The notes beneath the pieces were generated by a model. It saw only the letters and a program-made list of their open reading frames with translations, was not told the DNA's origin and did no database searches. The position numbers and the translations under genes are program-made. This document shows positions 9,080 through 20,608 of a stretch of DNA of 64,000 nucleotides, piece after piece (position 1 is the first letter of the stretch; each line of letters starts with the position of its first letter). The stretch is from Costus lasius (lineage: Eukaryota > Streptophyta > Magnoliopsida > Zingiberales > Costaceae): assembly GCA_027563935.2 (NCBI GenBank), contig CM050449.1, positions 58,421,949-58,485,948 on the forward strand, read 5' to 3'.

Positions 9080-12000
9080 TGTAACGCCCTTGAATTTCTG
9101 AATTATGATTTAAGGTTAGAAATTCAGTTTATGTATTTTTATCGGTTAAAATTTTGGGATTTTTGCCTAATTGTAGGACTTTTTCCCTACAGGGCAAAAA
9201 TAATTATTTTTGTTGGGGCTTCGAACCCTCAACCTTGACTATTTGCTCCTGGAATTTTTCCACCATGGTGGCGCATATTTCTGTGTTATTGGAGTGGCGC
9301 ATGGTGGTTAAGCCCAGGTAAGCCCATTAAAGCCGATTTCCACTTAAGTTAATTGGGTTATTGGATCTTGGATCCGTTTGGGGTGGAAAAAAAAAATAAA
9401 AAAAAAAAGGGGGGGGAAATTCATGAGAGCTCCTCTCCCTCACGATTTTTGGTTTGTTTCTTGCCCTAGCCGCCTGTGTTGTCGCCCCTCACTGTGCTTG
9501 GCGCTCCTGCAAAATTTCTGACGCTGGTGGTGGCAGACTGGTGGTGGACGAACTTTCTGGAGACCCCTGATCCCCTGTTTTGGCGTTTTCTCTGTGGGCG
9601 ATTTTCTGTGAGTAATTCGATCCTAAGGAGTCTAATCCGAATTAAAATTCGTTATTTGCCATGATTATTCGTATGGGGTTGAATTCAAATAATTATAGGG
9701 TTTTAAAATCCTGTTCTGCTGAAATCTGCATTCGTTAATCTGACCTTTGTGTACTATAACCCCAATATCTCATGGCCTATAGATCCAAATCGCACGAGAT
9801 AAATTTTGTATGAAACTAGATATGTTTGGCTTTAATTTGAATATGATATCGACCATATCCGAGCGGTATTCGTATTTCAATCTGTATTGCAATCCAGCGG
9901 TACAAAATCAGTTTTCTGAAATTCTGGATTTCGACCTTTATGTGTTCGAACCATCATATCTCCCTAGGTATAGCTCGAAATCTTGTCAAATCAGTTTTAT
10001 TATACCGTAGGCTCGAAGAGCTTTATTTTGACTCCCATAACGCCTATTTTCGATTAGTTATTGGATCTGAAATAAATGTCGCAAGTCTGATATATGAATC
10101 TGTTTTCTTGAAATCTGAAATTCTGACCTTCCTATGTTCGAACCCTTATATCTTCCTGTCTAAAATTCGAAATCTTGTGAAACCAGTTTTATTGGAAACT
10201 AGATTCAGAGAGCTTCATTTTGAATACAATATTGACTAGCTTTGGTTCGAAATTGGACTAAAAATATATTTTGCAAACAGACAATATAAATCTGCTATGT
10301 TTTGGTTAGACGAATATTCCTTTGTGAGAAAAATTTACATTGTATGGTTTAACCTCTTAAATTGTGGTCTGTAGTTCTTCTAAAATTTATTTGTTTGATG
10401 AGAAATTTTAGAGAAAACAAAATTGGGGATTTAACTAAGAACTTAGGAATTTTCGAAAATATAGTTCGAGCCAATTTTGGGGCTTTTGTCAATTTTCTTC
10501 ACGAACGTGTAATTAAAATTATCTGTAGTGGGGGACTGAAATTAATTACATGAAATTTGTACATTCTGTTAAGGTTCTGAAAGTGGCGCCCCTTACAGTA
10601 ATTTTATAGCTCACGGTTTTAGGAATTTTGAGGAGATTATTTCATGAATAATTTCTGTTCTGTATTTAAATGTTTGTTATATGAATAATTTCTGTTCTGT
10701 ATTTAATTGTTTGTTATGTGGATATTTCCTATTCTGTTTATATGTTGTGAAGTTTCTGAAAACCTTGAATGTGTTAAAACATTTGTGAGAACATAGAATG
10801 GTTTGACATGAATTAAGGTTAGTTGTAAGGAATTCACTCATATAATTTCTGTTCTGTGTTTAAGGACTGGATATTGGGGTGTGTCATTTTCTGGTTTGTT
10901 AGACTTTGGGCATAATGTAAGAATTAAGTAGTGGTTGATCCTACTTCTCTGTTTCAGTATAATCTGTTCTGTAAAATTATGCCCTAGTGTAGCACTCTTC
11001 CGTGTCCTTACCCTCCTTCTGTGGCGCTGTAATGGTGCTGATAGTCTACTACGACCCTTGAGACACTATTTCTGTTCTGGGTATTGGAGGCCAGAGTGCC
11101 ACGTCCTAACAAGACGGGGGCCACCCACTGATACCTCCTCTACCATTCAGTTCTGGGTTTTGGAGGCCAGAGTGCCACGTCCTAACAAGACGGGGGCCAC
11201 CCACTGATACCTCCTCTACCATTCAGTTCTGGGTTTTGGAGGCCAGAGTGCCACGTCCTAACAAGACGGGGGCCACCCACTGATACCTCCTCTACCATTC
11301 TGTTCTGGGTATTGGAGACCAGAGTGCCACGTCCTGACAAGACGGGGGCCACCCACTGATATCTCCTTTACCATTCTGTTTCTGATATGCATGCATTGTC
11401 TCGTCCTCGGCAGAGGTGGGGTCAGACCTTCTGTGGTCATCAGGCCTTCTGTGGCCTTTCTGTTTCCGATGTAGACTATCCGTTTGGATTCTGAAAATTC
11501 TGATTTTCTGTCTGTCAGTTCTGATTTCTATAGTTCTGTTTCGATCTGTATTATAGATGTGTTAGGCAGTGTGCTTAGTAGAGAGGGGTTGGTATACTTA
11601 TATCCTACTTCATGCTTGATGCCTAATGTTATAAGTATCTGCATTTGATTATGTTTTGTTTCTGATATGAGTGTGCATATTAAGTTGATTTATCTTATCT
11701 GTTACAAAAATGTATTTCAACTTATGCATGATATTTTTGATGTGTACTATGGATGGCTTTTAGTGTCTTTTACTCACTGAGCTTTTTAGCTCACCCCCGT
11801 TGTTTAATTATTTTCAGGTGAGACATTGGGACAGTGATCGCTACAGCTAATTCACGAATTTACTATGATGCTAATGTTTTATTTAATTTCTAAGAGTTGT
11901 CTTCTAAAAAATCTGTCAGGCCTGCGTGCCTAACTTAATTATATGATACGTTTTATCTCCTGAGGGCTTATGCCTGTTTTCAGGATATTATATTATAGTT

Positions 12001-12389
12001 GTCTCGTTTTAATTGTTAGATACGAGTTTTGGATTCGTGAGATTTGAAATTATTCTTATTCTGAAATGTCCGATTTGAGAGTTATTGTTCTTATTCCGCA
12101 ATATATCTGAATTTGTGTTTTCCACATATGTGTAGTATGGACATCTGTTTTATTCCAGGATATGCGTGTCTGTGCAGCAGTAAATTATTATACTTGCTGT
12201 CGGATTTTCTGGATTTCCGGATTTCTATTTCCTAGTAAATCGATCCTACTCAGTTCTGTGCGGTTTTCAGTTCCGTAGTAATGTCCTTCGATGCCGCTTT
12301 CTTCTTATGTTTTAATGGAAGAGTAAAAATTTTTGAAACCCCGTATTTTACTTGTATGCGTGTGGGGTGTGATTCTGAGGGATGTTACA
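9080..12389 (+). repeat. Gypsy-1 LTR-A
   Basis: This 3310-bp LTR begins TGTAACGCCC and ends GGATGTTACA. It contains an A-rich/G-rich run near 9390-9417, a splice-donor-like GTGAGTAATT near 9609, four tandem 76-bp repeats (11075-11378), the TGAGCT/AGCTCA hairpin (11778-11793) and an AGGC/GCCT hairpin with loop CTGCGT (11918-11931). From about 11550 to 12130 it matches the Gypsy-2 LTRs better than its own partner LTR-B. Confidence 0.93.
11075..11378 (+). repeat. Tandem array, 4 x 76 bp, in LTR-A
   Basis: The unit starts TTCTGGG and includes GTGCCACGTC, with a CACGTC core (G-box/ABRE-like ACGT), and GACGGGGGCCAC. Unit starts are 11075, 11151, 11227 and 11303. The units are nearly identical and there is no spacer sequence. 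A role as enhancer repeats in U3 is possible but inferred. Confidence 0.93.
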
Positions 12390-12391
12390 GA

Positions 12392-12402
12392 TGGTATCAG
12401 AG
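12392..12402 (+). other. Gypsy-1 primer-binding site
   Basis: TGGTATCAGAG lies two bases after LTR-A. It fits initiator-Met tRNA, the usual primer of plant chromoviruses. Confidence 0.88.
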
Positions 12403-12532
12403 GAATATTACTAGCAATTAGAAACTCCGGGGAAGGAAAACTTTGTTTGTGTATTGCTAGAAACCAAGTTAGGATCTGATTTGTGATTGAATATTGGTTG
12501 TTATTCTACTGTGTTATGTGATGCAGGTAAAA

Positions 12533-13277
12533 ATGGTGCGACCAAGAGCTAGCAGTAGCAACGGTGATCAATAGCCTGATCTGAGGCAGACCATGGAGGC
12601 TATGACTGCTATGATGCAACAACAGAACGCATTCATTCAGCAGCAAACTCAGATGATGCAGGAGCAGCAGGCGCAGCACATGGAGGTTCAGCAACAGTTA
12701 TTGCAGCGGCTGTCGCAGACACAGTCTCAGTCACAAGCACAACCGGCTGGTTCTCCTCTGGGTGATGGCGCACATCAACGATATGCTCGGTTGGTTCGAG
12801 AGTTTCAGCACCTGAACCCGACTGCATTTTATGGTAGTCCGGGGCCTAGAGCTGCTGAGGATTGGCTTTTGACACTGGAAAAGATTTTCCAGGTTTTGCG
12901 CTGTGATGATGCAGACAAGCTATGTTTGTCTGTCTTCATGTTGCGTGGAGATGCCGAAGACTGGTGGAAGGGAGTCGTCAGACTGGCGGCAACTGAATCC
13001 AGAGTTGTTGATTGGCAGTACTTCATGATGAAGTTCAATGCCAAGTTTTTCCCCTCTAGCTTATCTGAGGAGCGCGAGGTGGAGTTTATTCGTCTTGAGC
13101 AGGGCGACCTGACGGTGGATCAGTATGAGGCCACATTCGCTCGGTTGTCGGGGTATGCTCCTCACTTAGTCAATACCGAGGAAAGAAGAGCCAAGAAGTT
13201 TCAGCGGGGCTTGAGGAAAGACATCAGGACAAGGGTAGCTATGCTACACTCGGAGTCTTATGCTGAAGTGGTAGACA
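12533..13277 (+). pseudogene. Gypsy-1 gag fragment
   Basis: This is the N-terminal part of a chromovirus Gag capsid protein. A Met/Gln-rich start is followed by the conserved Gag core (FYGSPGPRAAEDWL, then LRGDAEDWW, up to YAEVVD). Starting from ATG 12533 there is a stop at 12572-12574 where Gypsy-2 has a Gln codon; the open part resumes and can start at 12593. At about 13277 the frame runs directly into RT sequence. The zinc knuckle, all of the protease and the first part of RT are missing. Confidence 0.88.
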
Positions 13278-15991
13278 TGGGGAGCACCTGTGTTATTTGT
13301 GAAGAAGAAGGATGGTACTTTGCGCATGTGCATCGATTACCGTCAACTCAATCAAGTGACTGTTAAGAATAAGTACCCATTACCCCGTATTGATGATCTC
13401 TTTGATCAGTTGCAGGGTGCTACTGTATTCTCTAAAATTGACCTGAGGTCTGGCTATTATCAGATGAGTGTTCGGGAGGAGGATGTACCTAAAACTGCAT
13501 TCAGGACCAGGTATGGGCACTATGAATTTCTTGTTATGCCCTTTGGACTGACAAATGCTCCTGCGGTGTTTATGGATCTGATGAACAGGGTATTTCATGA
13601 GCTCCTGGACAAATGTGTGGTCGTCTTCATTGATGATATTCTGATCTACTCCAAGAATGCGCAAGACCACTCTCAGGATTTGCGCAAGGTGCTGGAGATT
13701 CTGCGGCTGAAGCGGCTATATGCTAAGGCCAGCAAATGTGAGTTCTGGCTAGATCAGATTGGTTTTCTGGGGCACATTATTTCTAGCCAGGGTGTGTCTG
13801 TGGATCCAGTGAAGGTGGAGGCCATTCTTCACTGGGGAAGACCAACTACAGCGACTGAGGTCAGAAGTTTTCTGGGCTTAGCTGGATACTACCGCCGCTT
13901 TGTGGAGGGTTTTTCCAAGCTGGCTGGTCCTCTAACTAAGCTAACTAGAAAGAATTTGAAGTTTGAGTGGTCTGATAATTGTGAGTCTAGTTTTCAGGAA
14001 CTGAAAAAGAGACTGACCAGTGCTCCTATCCTCATCATTCCCTGTGATGGAGAGAAGTTCACTGTTTACACTGATGCCTCTGGTAAGGGTCTGGGTGCTG
14101 TACTGATGCAGCAAGGAAAGGTAGTTGCTTATGCTTCAAGGCAACTCAAGGACTATGAAGTAAACTACCCCACTCATGATCTGGAGTTGGCAGCTGGAGA
14201 TTCTGCGGCTTTTTGCCTTGAAAATCTGGAGACACTATCTGTTTGGACAGACATTTGAATTGTTTACAGATCACCAGAGCTTGAAGTATATCTTCACTCA
14301 GAAAGAGCTGAATATGAGACAGAGGCGATGGCTTGAATTGATAAAGGATTATGACTTCACCATCCAATATCAGTCTGGTAAAGCCAATGTGGTGGCTGAT
14401 GCTCTTAGTCGGTATCCTGTGACTCAGATAGCTGCACTGCGAGTCCAGGAGTGGCGACTATTGCAGGAGTTCAGTGACATGCATCTGAGTGTGACTCCGG
14501 GTGAGAGAGGCGGTCTTCTGGCTTCTCTCAGGGTTCAGTCAGACTTACTGCAGAGACTGAGATCGGGGGCAGCAGTCAGATCAGGATATTCTACGGTGGA
14601 AAGAGAGGTTTGAGCAAGGCTGGGATGAGAATTTCAGTATGTCGGATGATGGTCTCCTCAGATTTCGTGGAAGGGTCTGTGTCCCTGAGGACCCTGAGTT
14701 GAGAAATGAAATTCTTAAGGAAAGTCATTGCACTAAGTATACCGTTCATCCTGGTAGTACCAAGATGTATCAGGATCTGAAAAAGACTTTCTGGTGGCAT
14801 GGTATGAAGAAGGATGTGCATTTGTTTGTGTCCAGATGTTTGACTTGCCAAACCGTGAAGGCTGAGCATCAGAGGCCGGGCGGTTTGATGCAGTCTCTCC
14901 CTATTCCTCAGTGGAAGTGGGAGCATATCAGTATGGACTTTGTGTGTGGGCTGCCCAATACCAGAAGGAATCATGATGCCGTATGGGTGATTGTGGACAG
15001 ACTCACGAAGTCAGCTCACTTCTTACCGATCAAAATGACTTACAGTTTGGATCGGTTAGCAAAACTGTACATCGATGAGATTGTCAGATTACATGGAGTT
15101 CCTTTGGACATTGTCTCTGATCGTGATCCTCGATTTTTGTCCAGGTTTTGGAAGAAATTACAGGAAGATTTGGGAACTAATCTGAGTTTTAGCACTACAT
15201 ATCATCCTCAATCTGATGGTCAGACAGAGAGAACTATTCAGACACTAGAGGATCTTCTGAGATCTTATGTGGTTGACTGGTCTGTTGAGTGGGATCTGGA
15301 CTTATCACTGATAGAGTTCACCTACAACAATAGCTTTCACTCTAGCATACAGATGGCTCCGTATGAGGCCCTATATGGGAGGAAATGCAGAACGCCTATA
15401 TGCTGGGAGGAAACTGGAGACAGAACAGTGCTAAGGTCTGATGCTGTTCAGGAAGCCACTGAGAAGATCAGAGAAATTCAGAGAAAGATGAAGATTGCTC
15501 AGGATAGGCAGAAGAGTTATGCTGATGTGAGACGGCGTCCTCTTGAGTTTTTGGTGGGAGAGCATGTTTTCCTAAAGGTCTCACCTATGAAAGGGGTGAT
15601 GAGATTTGGGAAGAGGGGAAAATTGAGTCCCAGGTACATTGGTCCCTTTGATATCATTGAGAGGGTTGGACCTGTGGCATACCGACTTGCTCTGCCCCCA
15701 TCACTGGAACACCTCCATAATGTGTTCCATGTTTCTGCACTCAGAAAATATTGTTCTGATCCTTCTCATGTTCTGGAGTTGGAACCTCTTCAGCTTGAAG
15801 AGAACATGACTTTGGTGGTGAAACCTCTCAGAATTGAAGATAGAAAAGAGAAAGTGCTGAGAAATAAGGTTATTCCACTTGTGAAAGTCATATGGGGAAA
15901 TCAGTCTGTTGAAGAAGCCTCTTGGGAGGTTGAAGCAGATATGAGAAAGGAGCATCCTCACCTGTTCAGTGACGGGCTTGGTCAGCTTTAG
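13278..15991 (+). pseudogene. Gypsy-1 pol: RT, RNase H, integrase, chromodomain-like tail; two frameshifts
   Basis: RT begins within the [13 protein letters not shown] motif and includes the catalytic FIDDIL. RNase H follows ([13 protein letters not shown], then DHQSLKYI). The integrase has a zinc-binding start, CLTC, and core motifs [16 protein letters not shown] and HPQSDGQTE. The chromodomain-like tail ends at 15991. The frame breaks at 14198-14210, where 13 bases replace 3 and copy an RT segment from 13691-13708, and near 14568, where an extra G follows GATCGG. All parts would be needed in one polyprotein, so this copy is dead. Confidence 0.93.
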
Positions 15992-16020
15992 AGGACTAAA
16001 GCTCTATAAGGGGGGGAGGA

Positions 16021-19000
16021 TGTAACGCCCTTGAATTTCTGAATTATGATTTAAGGTTAGAAATTCAGTTTATGTATTTTTATCGGTTAAAATTTTGGGA
16101 TTTTTGCCTAATTGTAGGACTTTTTCCCTACAGGGCAAAAATAATTATTTTTGTTGGGGCTTCGAACCCTCAACCTTGACTATTTGCTCCTGGAATTCTT
16201 CCACCATGGTGGCGCATATTTCTGTGTTATTGGAGTAGCGCATGGTGGTTAAGCCCAGGTAAGCCCATTAAAGCCGATTTCCACTTAAGTTAATTGGGTT
16301 ATTGGATCTTGGATCCGTTTGGGGTGGAAAAAAAAAAAAAAAAAAAAAAGGGGAAAATTCGTGAGAGCTCCTCTCCCTCACGATTTTTGGTTTGTTTCTT
16401 GCCCTAGCCGCCTGTGTTGTCGCCCCTCACTGTGCTTGGCGCTCCTGCAAAATTTCTGACGCTGGTGGTGGCAGACTGGTGGTGGACGAACTTTCTGGAG
16501 ACCCCTGATCCCCTGTTTTGGCGTTTTCTCTGTGGGCGATTTTTCTGGTGAGTAATTCGATCCTAAGGAGTCTAATCCGAATTAAAATTCGTTATTTGCC
16601 ATGATTATTCGTATGGGGTTGAATTCAAATAATTATAGGGTTTTAAAATCCTGTTCTGCTGAAATCTGCATTCGTTAATCTGACCTTTGTGTACTATAAC
16701 CCCAATATCTAATGGTCTATAGATCCAAATCGCACGAAATAAATTTTGTATGAAACTAGATACATTCGGCTTTAATTTGAATCTGATATCGACCATATCC
16801 GAGCTGTATTCGTATTTCAATCTGTATTGCAATCTAGCTGTACAAAATCAGTTTTCTGAAATTCTGGATTTCGACCTTTATGTGTTCGAACCATCATATC
16901 TCCCTAGGTATAGCTCGAAATCTTGTCAAATCAGTTTTATTAGACCGTAGGCTCGAAGAGCTTTATTTTGACTCCCATAACGCCTATTTTCGATTAGTTA
17001 TTGGATCTGAAATAAATGTCGCAAGTCTGATATATGAATCTGTTTTCTTGAAATCTGAAATTCTGACCTTCCTATGTTCGAACCCTTATATCTTCCTGTC
17101 TAAAATTCGAAATCTTGTGAAACCAGTTTTATTGGAAACTAGATTCAGAGAGCTTCATTTTGAATACAATATTGACTAGCTTTGGTTCGAAATTGGACTA
17201 AAAATATATTTTTCAAACGGACAATATAAATCTGCTATGTTTTGGTTAGACGAATATTCCTTTGTGAGAAAAATTTACATTGTATGGTTTAACCTCTTAA
17301 ATTGTGGTCTGTAGTTCTTCTAAAATTTATTTGTTTGATGAGAAATTTTAGAGAAAACAAAATTGGGGATTTAACTAAGAACTTAGGAATTTTCGAAAAT
17401 ATAGTTCGAGCCAATTTTGGGGCTTTTGTCAATTTTCTTCACGAACGTGTAATTAAAATTATCTGTAGTGGGGGACTGAAATTAATTACATGAAATTTGT
17501 ACATTCTGTTAAGGTTCTGAAAGTGGCGCCCCTTACAGTAATTTTATAGCTCACGGTTTTAGGAATTTTGAGGAGATTATTTCATGAATAATTTCTGTTC
17601 TGTATTTAAATGTTTGTTATATGAATAATTTCTGTTCTGTATTTAATTGTTTGTTATGTGGATATTTCCTATTCTGTTTATATGTTGTGAAGTTTCTGAA
17701 AACCTTGAATGTGTTAAAACATTTGTGAGAACATAGAATGGTTTGACATGAATTAAGGTTAGTTGTAAGGAATTCACTCATATAATTTCTGTTCTGTGTT
17801 TAAGGACTGGATATTGGGGTGTGTCATTTTCTGGTTTGTTAGACTTTGGGCATAATGTAAGAATTAAGTAGTGGTTGATCCTACTTCTCTGTTTCAGTAT
17901 AATCTGTTCTGTAAAATTATGCCCTAGTGTAGCACTCTTCCGTGTCCTTACCCTCCTTCTGTGGCGCTGTAATGGTGCTGATAGTCTACTACGACCCTTG
18001 AGACACTATTTCTGTTCTGGGTATTGGAGGCCAGAGTGCCACGTCCTAACAAGACGGGGGCCACCCACTGATACCTCCTCTACCATTCAGTTCTGGGTTT
18101 TGGAGGCCAGAGTGCCACGTCCTAACAAGACGGGGGCCACCCACTGATACCTCCTCTACCATTCAGTTCTGGGTTTTGGAGGCCAGAGTGCCACGTCCTA
18201 ACAAGACGGGGGCCACCCACTGATACCTCCTCTACCATTCAGTTCTGGGTTTTGGAGGCCAGAGTGCCACGTCCTAACAAGACGGGGGCCACCCACTGAT
18301 ACCTCCTCTACCATTCAGTTCTGGGTTTTGGAGGCCAGAGTGCCACGTCCTAACAAGACGGGGGCCACCCACTGATACCTCCTCTACCATTCTGTTCTGG
18401 GTATTGGAGACCAGAGTGCCACGTCCTGACAAGACGGGGGCCACCCACTGATATCTCCTTTACCATTCTGTTTCTGATATGCATGCATTGTCTCGTCCTC
18501 GGCAGAGGTGGGGTCAGACCTTCTGTGGTCTTCAGGCCTTCTGTGGCCTTTCTGTTTCCGATGTAGACTATCCGTTTGGACTCTGAAAATTCTGATTTTC
18601 TGTCTATCAGTTCTGATTTCTGTAGTTCTGTTTCGATCTGTATTTAGATGTATTAGGCGGTGTGGTTAGTTGGTATGGGTTGGTATATTCATATCCTACC
18701 TGTTTGATGCCTATTGTTACAAGTATCTGTATTTGATTGTGTTTGTTTCTGATATGAGCATGCATGTTAAGTTGATTTATCTTATCTGTTAAATAAAAAG
18801 AATTTCAACTTAAGTATGATATTTTTGATGTGTACTATGGATGACTTTTAGTGTCTTTTACTCACTGAGCTTTTTAGCTCACCTCCGTTGTTTAAATGTT
18901 TTCAGGTGAGACATCAAGACAGTAATTGCTACAGCTAATATGACGCTAATGTTTGATGTCATTTCTAAGAATAGTCTTCTAAAGATTTATCAGGCCTGCG

Positions 19001-19496
19001 TGCCTAATTTATTATGACCTATATGACATGTTTTATCTCCTGAGGGCTTATGCCTGTTTTCAGGATATTATATTATAGTTGTTTCGTTTAAATTATTGGA
19101 TACAAGTCTTGGATTCTTTTATTGAATTGGTTCTTATTTTGAAATGTCCGATTTGAGATGTGTAACCGAATTTGTGTTGTTTATTTTAGTATCTGAATAA
19201 TCAGTTCTGTATATTTCTGAAATTCCACATATGTGTAGTGTGGACGTTTGTTGTTGTTACAAGATATGTGTGTCTGTGCAGCAGTAGTTTAGAATACTTG
19301 CTGCCGGATTTTTTTCTGGATTTCCGGATTTCTATTTCCTAGTAAATCGATCCTATTCAGTTCTGTGCGGTTTTCAGTTCCGTAGTAATGTCCTTCGATG
19401 CCGCTTTCTTCTTGTGTTTTAATGGAAGAGTAAAAATTTTTGAAACCCCGTATTTTACTTGTATGCGTGTGGGGTGTGATTCTGAGGGATGTTACA
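16021..19496 (+). repeat. Gypsy-1 LTR-B (3' LTR)
   Basis: This is a 3476-bp LTR with the same ends as LTR-A. It has six 76-bp repeats (18015-18470) instead of four, the TGAGCT/AGCTCA hairpin at 18866-18881 and the CTGCGT hairpin at 18992-19005. Between about 18640 and 19230 many substitutions and indels separate it from LTR-A, while the rest differs only slightly. Confidence 0.93.
18015..18470 (+). repeat. Tandem array, 6 x 76 bp, in LTR-B
   Basis: Units start at 18015, 18091, 18167, 18243, 18319 and 18395. The first and last units carry the same marker variants as the first and last units of LTR-A. The gain or loss therefore happened among the identical middle units (two in LTR-A, four in LTR-B). 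Confidence 0.93.
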
Positions 19497-19509
19497 ATTG
19501 AACAACCTG

Positions 19510-20588
19510 AGGCTCAGATATCACGGGAACCGCGAAGATCGGGAAGGATCCGTCGACAGCCTGAGCGCTATAACGGAGTCTACATCATTGATAATGATGA
19601 ACCCCTCACTTATGCGGATGCAGTCAGTGGACCGGAGTCAGCTAGATGGCTTGAAGCTATGCGAGCCGAAATGGACTCCATGTCAGATAACCAAGTCTGG
19701 GATTTGGTTGATCCGCCTCTGGGAGTAATCCCTATAGGCTGTAAATGGATCTTCAAGAAGAAGATTGACATGGATGGTAACGTGGTTACCTATAAAGGCA
19801 GGCTAGTTGCGAAAGGTTTCAAACAAATCTATGGGATAGATTATGATGAAACTTTCTCTCCTGTAGCCATGTTCAAGTCTATTCGGATTCTTTTCGCGAT
19901 AGCTGCATATTACGATTATGAGATCTGGCAGATGGATGTGAAGACAGCTTTCCTTAATGGAAATCTTAATGAGGATGTGTATATGACACAACCTGAAGGT
20001 TTCACTAATCCAGGTTTGGCGCACTGGATTGCGGTCAAGAACATTTTAAAATATCTGCGGAGGACCAAAGATATGTTCTTGATATATGGTGGTCAGGAAG
20101 AACTCAGTATAGAGGGATATACTGACGCTTCGTTCCAGTCGGACCAGGATGATTTCCGATCGCAATCAGGCTATGTTTTTAGCTTGAATGGTGGAGCAGT
20201 GGTGTGGAAGAGTTTCAAACAGTCAACTGTTGCTGATTCCACAACAGAAGCCGAGTATGTTGCAGCCTCGGAAGCATCCAAGGAGGCAGTGTGGATTCGT
20301 AAGTTCGTGAGAGAACTTGGTGTCGTTCCTTCGAGTGCAGATCCTTTGGTTATCTTCTGTGATAACACTGGAGCAATCGCACAAGCAAAGGAACCACGGT
20401 AGCACCAGAAGTCCAAGCACATACAGAGACGGTTTCACTTGATCCGGGAGATCATTGATCGTGGCGAGATCAAAATATGCAAGGTTCATACAGATGACAA
20501 TCTAGCTGACCCGCTTACCAAGCCTCTGGCGCAGCAGAAGCATGAGAAGCACTGTAATAATATGGGTTTGAGATTTCTCAACCATTAG
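19510..20588 (+). pseudogene. Copia-1 RT (deleted) and RNase H
   Basis: This is the 3' half of Copia Pol. The RT start is present (WIFKKKIDMDGNVVTYKGRL, then IWQMDVKTAFLNG). At about 20006-20012 the frame jumps from RT (GFTNP) straight to the segment before RNase H (GLAHWIAVKNI). The catalytic YVDD region and about 200 further residues, both present in Copia-3, are lost. RNase H motifs remain (YTDASF, STTEAEY, FCDNTGA). At 20400-20402 a TAG replaces the Ser codon of Copia-3. The normal end would be the stop at 20586-20588, followed by the purine tract. Confidence 0.92.
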
Positions 20589-20597
20589 ATTAAGTGC

Positions 20598-20607
20598 AAG
20601 TGGGAGA
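20598..20607 (+). other. Copia-1 polypurine tract
   Basis: AAGTGGGAGA lies just before the 3' LTR and primes plus-strand DNA synthesis. It is identical in Copia-3, just before 34940. Confidence 0.75.
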
Positions 20608-20608
20608 T

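Larger units (their letters stand above)
8734..19496 (+). mobile_element. Gypsy-1: rearranged Ty3/gypsy chromovirus insert (Tekay/Del-like)
   Basis: The order is pol tail (8734-9050), purine tract, LTR-A (9080-12389), PBS, gag fragment, pol, purine tract, LTR-B (16021-19496). The extra pol tail outside LTR-A and the 13-bp flanking repeat ATTGAACAACCTG (8721-8733 and 19497-19509) differ from a normal integration, which would give an LTR at each end and a 5-bp duplication. LTR-A and LTR-B differ in length (3310 and 3476 bp) and in a strongly diverged block of about 600 bp. The RT, RNase H, zinc-finger integrase and chromodomain-like order identifies Ty3/gypsy; the Tekay/Del assignment is by remembered similarity. 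Confidence 0.88.

Noticed and set aside
11075..11378. Tandem 76-bp repeats as a CRISPR array
   Set aside because: Units are directly adjacent with no unique spacers, and they lie in plant LTRs.
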